Shown here piece by piece: positions 17,192-26,854 of a DNA stretch of 46,414 bases. The stretch's first letter is position 1, and each line of letters starts with the position of its first letter. The DNA is from Chitinophagaceae bacterium (GTDB lineage: Bacteria; Bacteroidota; Bacteroidia; Chitinophagales; Chitinophagaceae). The notes below the pieces were generated by a model. The model did not search any database. It was not told the DNA's origin and saw nothing but the letters and a program-made list of their open reading frames with translations. The stretch spans positions 1 through 46,414 of the forward strand of contig JAGKWS010000032.1 in NCBI GenBank assembly GCA_021151685.1. The letters run 5' to 3'. The position numbers and the translations under genes were made by a program.

Positions 17192-17233
17192 ATATTATAC
17201 TTTTTTACAACCATTGCAGGTAGTGTTATCTGC

Positions 17234-18679
17234 ATGATTACTATATTATTTCATGCAATGAACCAATTAAGACAAAGTGGTCATGAGAAGACCAACTATA
17301 AACAAATAATAAAATCGGCCTTACGGGGCGATGAACACGACTATACTACCATCAACCTGAAACTGGCAGTAGCTCTGCTGGCTATACCCATGATGCTGGA
17401 GCTGGCATTAGAGTCGGTTTTTGCTGTGGTAGACATTTACTTTGTGAACAAACTGGGTGTACATGCCGGTTCGGTAGTGGGGCTTACCGAGTCGGTAATA
17501 ACCCTTGTGTACTCGCTGGGTATAGGCCTTAGTGCAGCAGCAACGGCTATGGTAGCCCGCAGGGTGGGCGAGAAAGACCTTGAAGGGGCATCGCATGCCG
17601 GGGCGCAAGCCATTTTGCTGGGTATTGTAGCTTCTATAGCCATTGGTATACCCGGTTTCTTATTTGCCGAAGATATACTGAAGCTGATGGGGGCCGAGCC
17701 AGCGGCCATTGCACAGGGCCTACCCTATGCGCGCATCATGTATGGGTTTAATATCGTTATTATTCTGCTATTCCTCATCAATGGCATTTTTCGTGGTGCA
17801 GGCAATGCGTCTATTGCTATGAAAAGCCTGTGGTTGGCCAATGCTATCAATATAACACTGGACCCTATACTCATCTTTGGCATGTTGCACTTTACGCCAT
17901 TTGGAGTTACGGGGGCGGCTATTGCCACTACCACAGGGCGCAGCATAGGGGTGGTATACCAGTTGTGGCATCTGGGCAAGGCTTCGGGCTCGCTGAACAT
18001 AAAGATGAAGCACTTTACGCCCGATTGGAGTATTATACGGGGGCTGATAAACATTGCTGCACCGGCTACATTTCAGTTTATCATAGCATCGGCCAGTTGG
18101 ATATTTTTGGCATCTATGGTGGCCGAATATGGTAGTGCGGCATCGGCTGGTTACCAGACTGCTATACGTATGGTGGTTTTCTTTATTATGCCGGCATGGG
18201 GTATGAGCAATGCTGTAGCTACGCTTGTAGGGCAAAATTTGGGAGCCTCATTGCCCCAGCGTGCCGAGGAAAGTGTAAAAATGACTATAAAATACAATGT
18301 TGTGTTTATGGCGTTGGTTACCCTGTTATTCTTGTTTTTCGCCAGACCATTGGCGGCTATGTTTATACCCATTGCGCAGACCGAACAATTGGAATATGCT
18401 GCGCTGGCGTTACAAATCATTAGTTCGGGCTACATTTTTTATGGTATAGGTATGGTAGTAACGCAGGCATTTAATGGTGCCGGCGATACCAAAACACCCA
18501 CATGGGTCTATTTCTTTGGTTTTTGGGTGTTTCAGATACCATTTGCGTGGTTGTTGCATCGCTACACAAGCATAGGCGTTACAGGTGTTTTTATTGCTGT
18601 ACCGGTAGCCGAGACGGTTATGGCGATAATTGTATTCCTGTTTTTCAGGAAGGGAACATGGAAGACGGTGAAGGTATAA
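17234..18679 (+). CDS. MATE-family multidrug/metabolite efflux transporter
   Basis: 481 aa with about twelve hydrophobic segments in two homologous halves. Helix 1 begins near LAVALLAIPMMLE; helix 2 follows with DIYFVNKLG, VVGLTESVITLVY and GLSAAATAMVARRVGEKD. The second half repeats the pattern (GYQTAIRMVVFFIMPAWGMSNAVATLVGQN). These are MatE domain marks (PF01554) of Na+- or H+-coupled exporters in the inner membrane. The start may be 17234 or the in-frame ATG at 17258; both fit. It stands as a single gene with a terminator-like hairpin after it. The substrate is not known. Confidence 0.92.
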   Translation: MITILFHAMNQLRQSGHEKTNYKQIIKSALRGDEHDYTTINLKLAVALLAIPMMLELALESVFAVVDIYFVNKLGVHAGSVVGLTESVITLVYSLGIGLSAAATAMVARRVGEKDLEGASHAGAQAILLGIVASIAIGIPGFLFAEDILKLMGAEPAAIAQGLPYARIMYGFNIVIILLFLINGIFRGAGNASIAMKSLWLANAINITLDPILIFGMLHFTPFGVTGAAIATTTGRSIGVVYQLWHLGKASGSLNIKMKHFTPDWSIIRGLINIAAPATFQFIIASASWIFLASMVAEYGSAASAGYQTAIRMVVFFIMPAWGMSNAVATLVGQNLGASLPQRAEESVKMTIKYNVVFMALVTLLFLFFARPLAAMFIPIAQTEQLEYAALALQIISSGYIFYGIGMVVTQAFNGAGDTKTPTWVYFFGFWVFQIPFAWLLHRYTSIGVTGVFIAVPVAETVMAIIVFLFFRKGTWKTVKV

Positions 18680-18684
18680 AATAT

Positions 18685-18720
18685 CCCCACAAAGCCCTCA
18701 TCAGGCTGGGCTTTGTGGGG
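18685..18720 (+). terminator. Terminator-like hairpin after the MATE gene
   Basis: A 13-bp perfect stem CCCCACAAAGCCC (18685-18697) / GGGCTTTGTGGGG (18708-18720) with a 10-base loop lies five bases after the stop codon. The following TGTTAACTTTC is only moderately T-rich, so termination may be incomplete. Confidence 0.75.
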
Positions 18721-18745
18721 TGTTAACTTTCACAAAATTATAGCA

Positions 18746-18776
18746 TTTGTAACCCATATGGTTATTCCTATCTTTG
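18746..18776 (+). promoter_or_regulatory. Consensus Bacteroidota promoter of the TonB receptor/TPR/HU-SPOR operon
   Basis: TTTG at 18746-18749, exactly 19 bases, then TATCTTTG at 18769-18776. This is a full match to the TTTG-N19-TAnnTTTG pattern used by the primary sigma factor of Bacteroidota. Transcription should start near 18783, giving a ~60-base leader before the ATG at 18846. It also rules out the TTG at 18774 as a start codon. Confidence 0.85.
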
Positions 18777-18845
18777 TCGGGCTTAACATTGACTTCCACG
18801 CAACGAAAACGTATTAAGTCACACATTAAAACAAAACAATTCTGT

Positions 18846-21173
18846 ATGCAAAAGTGCATCGGCCTGATGGCCGCATTACTCTTTTTTCTATTGCCCTTAT
18901 CTGCCAGTGCCCAGAGCAGTGGTACCATTAAAGGTTTTGTGTATGACAAAAAAACTGGTGAGCCAATGATATACACCAACGTGGTGGTGGTAGATGGCAA
19001 AACCGGAGTGCAAACCGATGTAAACGGTTATTTCTCGCTGAATTTGCCGGCTGGCAAGTATCAATTGCTGATTACAGCATTGGGGTATGATAGCAGCCTT
19101 ACCGAGGTGGATTTGGCTGCCGATGCTGTAGTAAATAAGAAAATTCTGATAGCACAGAAAGAAGTATCGCTGAAGGGTGTAGAAATATCGGGAAGAAAGA
19201 CGGAAAAGCTCACCCGCATCAATACGGGGGTTACAACTGTTACACCCCGCCAGTTGAAGATGCTGCCCAGTGCGGGTGGTGAGCCCGATGTGGCTCAGTA
19301 CCTGCAGGTAATACCGGGTGTGGTATTTACCGGCGACCAGGGTGGTCAGATATTTATTCGTGGTGGTTCTCCGTCTCAGGTAGGTATCTATCTGGATGGG
19401 GTTACTATATACAACCCATTCCACTCTATAGGGTTGTTTTCGGTGTTCGAGACCGAGGCTATCCGTAACGTAGACGTATACACGGCTGGTTTCAATGCCC
19501 AGTATGGCAACCGTACGGCGGCTATTGTAGACGTGCATACCCGTGACGGTAATAAGAATAAAATATCGGGCCTGGTGTCGGCTTCGCCCATCATGACCCG
19601 TGCTATGGTAGAAGGGCCGTTGGTGAAGTCGAAAAAAGATGATGGTTCGGGTGTTACCTTCCTTGTTACCGGCAAACAAAGCTATTTGTACGAAACGTCT
19701 AAAAGCTTGTACAGTGGCTTGGGCGATGTGTATAAAAATGGTTTGCCCTTCGAGTTTCGTGACCTGTATGGTAAGGTGACCCTGAATGGCGGTAGCGGTA
19801 GCAAGGTGAATTTGTTCGGTTTCAATTTTGATGACCGTGCTAATTTGCTGAATGATGCTGATGGTGAAAAAGTGGCGGACTACCGTTGGAAGACAAAAGG
19901 TGGTGGTTTAACGTTTGTGCTTTCCCCTGCGGGTACATCGGCCCTTATAGATGGTAAACTTGCTTATTCGAACTACGATATATCGTCTGAGAAGTTCAAT
20001 TCTGCAACCGATACCATACCGCGTACCAGCAGTATAGGTGGCTTTGAGGCGGCTATGAACTTTACCTATTTCCTACCCAACTACAGCCAGTTGAAATACG
20101 GTGTGGAGGTGAATGGTATTAATACCTCTCTCAGTTATTACAGCAGTACTGGTTTTTCTACCACACAAGACAGGCAGGGAACTATTGCAGCTTTGTACTT
20201 TATGTACCGCCACAACCTGAATAAAAAGGTGATTATTGAGCCCAGTATGCGCTTTCAGTATTATTCAGAGTTGAACAAATTGTCTCCGGAGCCACGTATT
20301 GGTATCAAGGCCAATGTATCTGAAAATGTGCGTATGAAGGGTTCAGCGGGTGTGTATTCTCAGTCTATTGTAAGCACCAAGTCTGATATAGACATCGTAA
20401 ACCTTTTTGCAGGCTTCTTGTTGAGCCCCGACCAGCAAATAAGAAATGCCGATGGAGAGATTGTAAAATCTAACCTGCAAAAGTCTTACCATGCGGTATT
20501 TGGTGTAGAAGTGGACGTAAACAAAGTAGAGTTGAACTTTGAACCATGGTTCAAATATTTCTCTCCTATCATAGAGCTGAACCGTAATAAGAAATTGTCT
20601 TCCGACCCCGATTTTCAGGCTTCGTCTGGTGTAGCCAGTGGTCTGGACCTTAGTGCCAAGTATAGCCGCGACCGCGTGTACTTGTGGATGGCTATGGGCG
20701 CACAGGTGGTAAACTACACTGGTGTAGATGCCAAGGGTAACAAACAAACCTATCCTGCACCATTCGATACACGTTTCAACAGCAACCTTGTGGCATCGTA
20801 CACAGCGGGCTCTAAAAAAGATTGGGAACTGTCTGCCCGTTACAATTTGCGCTCTCCATTCCCTTTTACCCAAACACAGGGCTATTACGAGAATATAGAC
20901 ATGTCGCTTACGGGTAACCCCACACAAAACAATGGCAGCATTGGTGTGATGTATGCCGATGTAATCAATGGTGGTCGTCTGTCGTGGTTTCACCGTTTAG
21001 ACATCTCTGCCAAGAAGAAGATTAAAATTAACGAGCGTTCGGGACTTGATGTGACTGCTGCTGTTACTAACGCATATAATAGAAATAATATATTTTTCGT
21101 TGACCGTCTGACAAACACCAAGAAGTATCAGCTACCGCTGTTCCCAAGTGTGAACCTGACGTGGACATTCTAA
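18846..21173 (+). CDS. TonB-dependent outer-membrane receptor with CarboxypepD_reg-like N-terminus
   Basis: 775 aa from the ATG at 18846, where a clean signal peptide begins (MQKCIGLMAALLFFLLPLSASA). Residues ~27-110 are a carboxypeptidase-regulatory-like Ig domain (GTIKGFVYDKKTGEPMIYTNV...LITALGYDS). The plug (~130-235) contains QVIPGVVF, GQIFIRGGSPSQVGIYLDGV and GNRTAAIVDVHTRDG. A ~500-aa beta-barrel follows and ends in an aromatic residue (NLTWTF). These proteins import siderophores, vitamins or glycans with TonB-ExbB energy. No SusD partner is adjacent, so this is not a classic glycan-uptake pair. First gene of a tight operon, 9 bases before the TPR gene, under a consensus promoter. Substrate unknown. 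Confidence 0.92.
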   Translation: MQKCIGLMAALLFFLLPLSASAQSSGTIKGFVYDKKTGEPMIYTNVVVVDGKTGVQTDVNGYFSLNLPAGKYQLLITALGYDSSLTEVDLAADAVVNKKILIAQKEVSLKGVEISGRKTEKLTRINTGVTTVTPRQLKMLPSAGGEPDVAQYLQVIPGVVFTGDQGGQIFIRGGSPSQVGIYLDGVTIYNPFHSIGLFSVFETEAIRNVDVYTAGFNAQYGNRTAAIVDVHTRDGNKNKISGLVSASPIMTRAMVEGPLVKSKKDDGSGVTFLVTGKQSYLYETSKSLYSGLGDVYKNGLPFEFRDLYGKVTLNGGSGSKVNLFGFNFDDRANLLNDADGEKVADYRWKTKGGGLTFVLSPAGTSALIDGKLAYSNYDISSEKFNSATDTIPRTSSIGGFEAAMNFTYFLPNYSQLKYGVEVNGINTSLSYYSSTGFSTTQDRQGTIAALYFMYRHNLNKKVIIEPSMRFQYYSELNKLSPEPRIGIKANVSENVRMKGSAGVYSQSIVSTKSDIDIVNLFAGFLLSPDQQIRNADGEIVKSNLQKSYHAVFGVEVDVNKVELNFEPWFKYFSPIIELNRNKKLSSDPDFQASSGVASGLDLSAKYSRDRVYLWMAMGAQVVNYTGVDAKGNKQTYPAPFDTRFNSNLVASYTAGSKKDWELSARYNLRSPFPFTQTQGYYENIDMSLTGNPTQNNGSIGVMYADVINGGRLSWFHRLDISAKKKIKINERSGLDVTAAVTNAYNRNNIFFVDRLTNTKKYQLPLFPSVNLTWTF

Positions 21174-21182
21174 AACCGCCTG

Positions 21183-24100
21183 ATGAATTTGTTGACTCCG
21201 AAATCTGCTTTGTTTGCACTGGCTTGTATTGCCTCTATGAAGGCGGTGCAAACCCATGCACAGGTGAATATATCTCAGACTCCCCGCAATTATTTGCCGG
21301 CCTTGTCCGACGAGTTGCGGCACCATGGTCACTCGGCCGTATCGGGTCAGGTAGCCTTGTCTGGCATGCAGGCACAGCAGTATGGGGAAATTGCCGGGCA
21401 GCCCGATTTGTCGGACGAGGACAAGGCAAGGTACAATGCTGCATTGGGTAAGCTGGGTAGCAATGCAGCCAATGCAGCACCGTTTGCAACGGCTGTGTTG
21501 AGCGATTTGGCCAACCCTGCCTATCAGCAGCGGTTATCGTTTGCTTTGGCACAGTACTATTTCCGGCTCGATAAATTTCCCGAGGCCATAGCCTGTTACG
21601 AAAAAGCAGGTGTCAACAATCTGGATAATAATGAAGTGGGCGATCAGAAGTTTGAACTGGCTTACAGCTACTTCAACAACAAACAACTGGAAAAAGCCCG
21701 CCCGCTGTTTTCGTACATCAAAGACCTGAAAGGTACCCGCTACTATACTGCGGGCAACTACTACTATGGCTTGCTGTGCTACAACGAAAACAAGTATGAT
21801 GAGGCATTGCGTAGCTTCTTCATTATAAGAGATGAAAAAGACTACAAGCCCTATGTGCCGTACTATATAGCCGAAATCTATTACTTTAAGGGCGATAGAA
21901 AAAAAGCACTGGCACTTACAGACAGCTTGTTGGGCGACAAAGAAAAGTCGTTTTATGACCGCGAATTGCAACTGCTTGCGGCACAGTGTCTTTTTGAGGA
22001 TAAAGAATATGCACGGGCGCGGCCATATTTTGAGCGTTATTTTGAAAAAACGCCCAAAATAGCCAAGGAAGATCTCTATAAGATGGCCTATACCTATTAC
22101 CGGTTGGGCGAATGGAAGAATGCCACAGAGAAATTCAAGATGCTGAGTAATGCACAAGATTCGCTGGGGCAAACGTCTATGTACCTGTTGGGGGACTGTT
22201 ACCTGAAAACCGGCAGCAAACTAAGTGCGCGCAATGCATTTGGCATTTGTGCCGATATGACCTTTAACAAGGCACAGCAAGAGGCCGCCATGATACTGTA
22301 TGCAAGGCTCAGTTACGAGACCGGCAACCACGATGAGGCCCTGAGGATGACCAATACCCTTCTCAGCACATTCCCCACCTCGCAGTTTGGCGATGAGGCC
22401 AATACGCTGAAGTCGGACCTGTTGCTGAAAACCAGCCAATATGAAGAGGCACTGCGCCTGCTGCACAATGTGAAGGTGCGCGATGGCCAGTATGGCCAGG
22501 TATACCAGAAAACGGCCTATGGCTATGCGGTGCAGCAATACCGCAAGGGCGATTTGGCAATGGCCGATGAGTATTTTGCCAACTCGCTTACACAGCCGGT
22601 AAGTGCCGAGTATGAGCGTGCTGCCTACTTTTGGCGAGGCGAGATAGCCTATGCCGAAAAGCGATATCAGGATGCCATAACCTACTCGCAGAATTTTGTG
22701 AGCCGTATAGGGGATATGGCTGTTGTTAACCGCATCAGCCCGCAAAGTACACTGAACCATGCCTACATTACCATGGGTTATTCGGCTATGGAAACGGGCA
22801 ACTTTGTGGCAGCACAAGACTATTTCAGTCAGGCACAAAAGTCGGTAGCCGAAGACCGCCACTCGCTGGCCGAGGCTGCCGTACTGGAAGCAGATGCGGT
22901 GTTCCTGCAAAAGAACTATACAAGGGCCCTGTCGCTCTACGAAAAGATAATAGCGGGTGGTGGTGCCAATGGCGAATACGCGACCTTTCAGAAGGGTATA
23001 CTACTGGGGCTGCTGAATCGTAACAGTGAAAAGCTGACCCTGATGCAGCAGATAGCTAAAAGCAAGCCGGCATCGGCCTACGCACTAAATGCCCGTTACG
23101 AAATAGCATTGACGCATATGGACATGGAAGCCTACAAGCAGGCTCTGCCCATATTGCGCTATCTCTACGACTCGTCGGTAGATAAGAGCTTTGCATCGCG
23201 GTCTTTGATGAAGACTGGTTTTGCCATGCAGCAAATGAATGACAATGCAGGGGCTATTGCTGCATACCGCAAGGTAGTGCTGGAGCACCCCGGTGCCGAA
23301 GAACGCTTTGCCGCGCTGGAAGCACTAAAGGGACTGTATGTACAAACCAACCAACCCGGCAAATATGCCGATTTGTTGAGTGAAGGCAATTTGCCATCGG
23401 GCGATAGTACGGCAGTGGAAGCGGCCTATTATTCAGCGGGCGAGTCGCAGTTTTCGGCTGGTAAGTGGCAGGATGCACGCCGTGCTTTTTCCGATTATTT
23501 GTTACATTACCCCAAAGGTATGTCTTCGGTAAAGGCACATTATTATTTGGCTGAATGTAACTACCGTCTGAAAAAATATAATGATGCATTGGAGCATTAT
23601 AACAAGGTATTGGAAACACCATGGAACGACTTTTCGGAAAGTAGTGCCATGCGTGCCGGTATTGTGGCTATGGAGTTGAAAAACTACGAAGCTGCGTGGA
23701 CGATTTACAATAACCTGCGTACCAACAGTGCCGAAAACAGCCGCAGCGAAAATATATACCGCGGTTTGCTGAAGAGTGCCTTCAACACGGCCCGTTGTAC
23801 AGAAACCAATATGTATGCCGATACGCTGTTGAATATACCCGGTATATCTGCAGAGGGCACTACCGAGGCAAGGTTTTACAAGGCACGTTGCCTGCAGGCT
23901 ACAGAGAAGGGTAATGCGGCAATAGAGGCCTTCCGGCAGATAGCTGTTAACCGAACATCGGAGATAGCCGCCGAGTCGCGCTATCGGATTGCGGAGGTCA
24001 TGTACCAGCAGGGGCGTTTTGCCGAGGCCGAGGAGGCGGCCAATGAAAGTATCCGTTTGTCATCGGGCTACGACACATGGGTGGGCAAATCTTATCTATT

Positions 24101-24263
24101 GCTATCTGATGTATTGCTGAAGCAAAAAGATTATTTTAATGCAAAGGCATTGCTGCAAAGCATAGTAAAGAATACAAAGAGTGCCGACCTGAAACAGGAG
24201 GCCACCCGCAAACTGGAAGAAGTGAAAAAGCTGGAAAAGCAACAAAGCAAGCTTGAAGATTAA
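21183..24263 (+). CDS. Large exported tetratricopeptide-repeat protein
   Basis: 1026 aa. A signal peptide is likely (to about residue 27, ...KAVQTHAQ). The rest is mostly TPR: many 34-residue helical pairs with the A/G-x-Y/F-x-x-A pattern (for example LDKFPEAIACYEKAG, QYEEALRLLHNV, KRYQDAITYSQNF, KKYNDALEHYNKV, AARRAF-type turns), close to 20 repeats. The C-terminus is Lys/Glu-rich (EEVKKLEKQQSKLED). TPR superhelices bind other proteins, so it is probably a periplasmic scaffold. Position between a TonB receptor and a beta-barrel (12 bases) suggests it works with one of them. It resembles TPR proteins of Bacteroidota outer-membrane loci in outline, but no specific family is claimed. Confidence 0.88.
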   Translation: MNLLTPKSALFALACIASMKAVQTHAQVNISQTPRNYLPALSDELRHHGHSAVSGQVALSGMQAQQYGEIAGQPDLSDEDKARYNAALGKLGSNAANAAPFATAVLSDLANPAYQQRLSFALAQYYFRLDKFPEAIACYEKAGVNNLDNNEVGDQKFELAYSYFNNKQLEKARPLFSYIKDLKGTRYYTAGNYYYGLLCYNENKYDEALRSFFIIRDEKDYKPYVPYYIAEIYYFKGDRKKALALTDSLLGDKEKSFYDRELQLLAAQCLFEDKEYARARPYFERYFEKTPKIAKEDLYKMAYTYYRLGEWKNATEKFKMLSNAQDSLGQTSMYLLGDCYLKTGSKLSARNAFGICADMTFNKAQQEAAMILYARLSYETGNHDEALRMTNTLLSTFPTSQFGDEANTLKSDLLLKTSQYEEALRLLHNVKVRDGQYGQVYQKTAYGYAVQQYRKGDLAMADEYFANSLTQPVSAEYERAAYFWRGEIAYAEKRYQDAITYSQNFVSRIGDMAVVNRISPQSTLNHAYITMGYSAMETGNFVAAQDYFSQAQKSVAEDRHSLAEAAVLEADAVFLQKNYTRALSLYEKIIAGGGANGEYATFQKGILLGLLNRNSEKLTLMQQIAKSKPASAYALNARYEIALTHMDMEAYKQALPILRYLYDSSVDKSFASRSLMKTGFAMQQMNDNAGAIAAYRKVVLEHPGAEERFAALEALKGLYVQTNQPGKYADLLSEGNLPSGDSTAVEAAYYSAGESQFSAGKWQDARRAFSDYLLHYPKGMSSVKAHYYLAECNYRLKKYNDALEHYNKVLETPWNDFSESSAMRAGIVAMELKNYEAAWTIYNNLRTNSAENSRSENIYRGLLKSAFNTARCTETNMYADTLLNIPGISAEGTTEARFYKARCLQATEKGNAAIEAFRQIAVNRTSEIAAESRYRIAEVMYQQGRFAEAEEAANESIRLSSGYDTWVGKSYLLLSDVLLKQKDYFNAKALLQSIVKNTKSADLKQEATRKLEEVKKLEKQQSKLED

Positions 24264-24275
24264 TCGGAAAAAGGC

Positions 24276-25901
24276 ATGACAATGAACACAAGGCACAGCC
24301 TGTTGATGATATCGTTACTGGCGGCTACGGGTGCTACAGCACAGCGCAAGGCAGACACCGTACTGAAGGGGTCTACTATAGAGGTAGTACAGTCTTACAA
24401 GCCAAGGGTAAAGCAAGCCCCCAAGCCCGAATGGAAGCCGCAACTACCGGCTACCGATACCTCTATGCCCCGGCTAAAGTATGATGTGCCACAACAAACA
24501 CTCTACTACGCATACAATTCTACACCGCTCAGGCCGCTGGCTTTGGGCAAAAACCTGAATGACCAACCTTTTGCCAACTATGTAAAGGTGGGTGCAGGTA
24601 ATGTAGGTACTATTTATGGCGATGCGGGCATAGGGCTCATAAAGGGTAAGGATTACGAATCGGCTATTCATTTGCACCACCTGTCTCAGAAGGGTAGGAT
24701 AGAGAACCAACAGTCTTCTTTGTCTGGTATGGAGGCTACTGCCGATGTGCACAAGGCAGCCAACGACTGGCATTTTGGCCTTAATGCATCTCATAATCGT
24801 TATTACTACTACGGTTACGACCACGATTTATACCACTATGCCAAGGATGCCGTAAGGCAGGCGTATACGGGGGTGAATGCATTGGCATCGCTCACCAATA
24901 AGCGCGATACATCGGCAGAATTTACCTATAGTCCGGAAGTTGGGGTGTCTTATTATGGTGCAAAGTATAATACCAATGAGCTTACAGCTACGCTGAAGGC
25001 ACCCATTACCTACAACATCAACAAAGAGCTGGGGCTGCATATGGATGTAGAAGGTGCAGTTACCAGCTACAAAGCCGATACCCTGACCACGGGTAACAAC
25101 TATATAGTGGCATCGCCGGGTGTGGTGCTGAATACTACCAATTTTTCTGGTCATGCATTGGCGGGTTTTGGTCTTGGCAAAAACAATGCTACCTGGTTGT
25201 TGCCAAATATTGAAGTCAATTTCCGGTTGCCCAACATCAGTATGATGGTAACGGGTGGTTGGTTGGCGAGCATCAGGCAGAATACCTACGCACAGTTGAC
25301 AACAGAGAACCCGTACCTGCGAAGCAGCTACATGGTGCAGCAAACCAAGCGCGATGAGGTGTACCTGAAGGTACAGGGTAGTGGTGGCGAGCATTTTGCC
25401 TATGGTGTAAAGGCCAGTTGGCTCAACTATCTGGGTATGCCTACCTACCTGAACGATATGGGCGACCGCAAGCAGTTCTATGTACTGTATCAGGATGTGC
25501 AGGCTATTGCTGTACAGCTTTCTGGAAGGTATCATGTGGCCAATCATTGGTCGGCAGGCATTACCGGCGAGGTGTATAGCTTTTACAGCAGTACCGACCA
25601 GTTTGTATGGCACCAACCCACCACGCGTGTAGCAGCCGATGTAACGTATAACATTACCCCAAAGCTGAGTGCATCTGCCTTCGTTTATGTGCTGGGTGGC
25701 ATACACGCACGCGATGTGTTGTTTAATGCGCTTACACTCAATCCTGCAACAGACGTAAGCCTGAGTGCAGAATATCAGATCATACCCCGTTTGTCGGCCT
25801 TTATGCAAGTAAACAATCTGCTGAATAACAAGTACCAGCGTTGGTACGGTTATGAGGTATACGGTTTCAACATATACGGTGGTTTGAGGTTGAAGTTTTA
25901 A
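24276..25901 (+). CDS. Plug-less outer-membrane beta-barrel protein (TonB-receptor-like)
   Basis: 541 aa. Signal peptide to about residue 23 (...LLAATGATAQ). A short N-terminal segment (TIEVVQSYKPRVKQAPKP, then a Pro-rich stretch) replaces the plug, and no DGVxxxNP or RG plug motif is present. From ~90 on the chain alternates hydrophobic and polar residues in beta-strands (VKVGAGNVGTIYGDAGIG, HFGLNASHNRYYYYG). The last strand is YGFNIYGGLRLKF, with the terminal Phe that the BAM complex reads, preceded by a TonB-receptor-like VNNLLNNKYQRW turn. So it is a barrel derived from TonB receptors but without a gate. It lies 12 bases after the TPR gene and 37 bases before the HU-SPOR gene. Start may be ATG 24276 or 24282. 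Confidence 0.82.
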   Translation: MTMNTRHSLLMISLLAATGATAQRKADTVLKGSTIEVVQSYKPRVKQAPKPEWKPQLPATDTSMPRLKYDVPQQTLYYAYNSTPLRPLALGKNLNDQPFANYVKVGAGNVGTIYGDAGIGLIKGKDYESAIHLHHLSQKGRIENQQSSLSGMEATADVHKAANDWHFGLNASHNRYYYYGYDHDLYHYAKDAVRQAYTGVNALASLTNKRDTSAEFTYSPEVGVSYYGAKYNTNELTATLKAPITYNINKELGLHMDVEGAVTSYKADTLTTGNNYIVASPGVVLNTTNFSGHALAGFGLGKNNATWLLPNIEVNFRLPNISMMVTGGWLASIRQNTYAQLTTENPYLRSSYMVQQTKRDEVYLKVQGSGGEHFAYGVKASWLNYLGMPTYLNDMGDRKQFYVLYQDVQAIAVQLSGRYHVANHWSAGITGEVYSFYSSTDQFVWHQPTTRVAADVTYNITPKLSASAFVYVLGGIHARDVLFNALTLNPATDVSLSAEYQIIPRLSAFMQVNNLLNNKYQRWYGYEVYGFNIYGGLRLKF

Positions 25902-25915
25902 ATAAAAAATGTAAC

Positions 25916-25930
25916 TTCCCCTTCGGGGAA
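25916..25930 (+). other. Small GC hairpin between barrel and HU-SPOR genes
   Basis: TTCCCC-TTC-GGGGAA: a 6-bp stem with a tiny loop (or a UUCG-type loop on a shorter stem), ending 8 bases before the HU-SPOR ATG. No T run follows, so it is more likely an RNA stability or translation-control hairpin than a terminator. Confidence 0.4.
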
Positions 25931-25938
25931 TATTAAAG

Positions 25939-26847
25939 ATGGATATAGCGAAGTATATAGGGTTGTACCTGCTGAAGAACCAGTACTGTTATGTACATGG
26001 TTTGGGCAATATGGAATTACGCAAGGTGTCGGCAAAGTACGATGGTGCCGAGCTGCAACCCCCTTCGTACGAGGTGTTGGTGACCCCCGGTGGCTCTATT
26101 GATGATAGCTTTGCCAACTTTATTGCTACCAACGAGCAAATAAGTATTTCTAAGGCTGCCAATACCCTGCGCGAGTACAGCATACAGGCGCGCAAAGAGC
26201 TGGCCATGGGCAAAGAAGTACACATACCCAACATAGGCAAACTGGTAGAGAAAGCCGGCAAGGTAACTTTTGTGACCGATGAGAAATTCAGTTACAAGCC
26301 CGCTGGCATTCCTATAGTAAAGAACAGCAAGCAACTGGAGGAACAAAAGTCTAAAATACAACACAAGCCAGCCTATCCCGAGCCCGCCAAGGCCGACTCA
26401 ATCAATTGGCGCACAGTTATACTGGTAGCTATATTCCTTGCCATATTGGGTGGTGGTGGCTATGCAGTGTATTACTATTTTACACAGGCCATTGCAGCCA
26501 AAGAAGCTGTGGTGCCAGTAATAGATACACCAGTAGTAGCACCTATAGCCGCACCCGATACTATGGCACCGCAGATAGATACGGTAGATTCCGGAGTGCC
26601 TATTGCAGTAGACAGTACGTTGGAAAACGACTATAGAATGGTAATAGGCAACTATCGCACCAGAGAGCGTGCCGAGATACGTGCCGCCATACTGAAAGAC
26701 AACGGTAATAAAGTAGAAATTCTACCGCAAGATTCTGCTACTTTTTTCGTCATTACTACGGTTTCTTGCCGCATCATGGATACGACTCATGTAAAGGATT
26801 CGTTGAAAAAATGGTTTGGCTACAAAGACTTGATGATACTGAAGTAA
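25939..26847 (+). CDS. HU-CCDC81-type DNA-binding-fold protein with transmembrane helix and SPOR domain
   Basis: 302 aa. Residues ~1-60 (DIAKYIGLYLLKNQYCYVHGLGNME) and ~60-130 (FIATNEQISISKAANTLREYS...VHIPNIGKLVEK) resemble the two HU-like bacterial domains of the HU-CCDC81 group. A single membrane helix spans ~158-181. A Pro/Asp-rich periplasmic linker follows. Residues ~230-300 (YRMVIGNYRTRERAEIRAAIL...VITTVSCRIMDT) look like a SPOR domain, which binds bare peptidoglycan at division sites. The HU-like part would be cytoplasmic and the SPOR part periplasmic, so the protein could tie DNA or a cytoplasmic partner to the cell wall. Last envelope gene of the operon; the next gene starts 7 bases later. 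Confidence 0.85.
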   Translation: MDIAKYIGLYLLKNQYCYVHGLGNMELRKVSAKYDGAELQPPSYEVLVTPGGSIDDSFANFIATNEQISISKAANTLREYSIQARKELAMGKEVHIPNIGKLVEKAGKVTFVTDEKFSYKPAGIPIVKNSKQLEEQKSKIQHKPAYPEPAKADSINWRTVILVAIFLAILGGGGYAVYYYFTQAIAAKEAVVPVIDTPVVAPIAAPDTMAPQIDTVDSGVPIAVDSTLENDYRMVIGNYRTRERAEIRAAILKDNGNKVEILPQDSATFFVITTVSCRIMDTTHVKDSLKKWFGYKDLMILK

Positions 26848-26854
26848 CAGCCCT

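Noticed and set aside
18774..18845. TTG start for the TonB receptor at 18774
   Set aside because: It lies inside the -7 element of a consensus promoter, and the ATG at 18846 begins a proper signal peptide.
18846..21173. SusC/SusD glycan-uptake pair
   Set aside because: No SusD-like lipoprotein follows the receptor; the next gene is a TPR protein.
24828..25808. 326-aa open frame antisense to the plug-less barrel gene
   Set aside because: Shadow of a clear beta-barrel gene; no domain, signal peptide or start signal.
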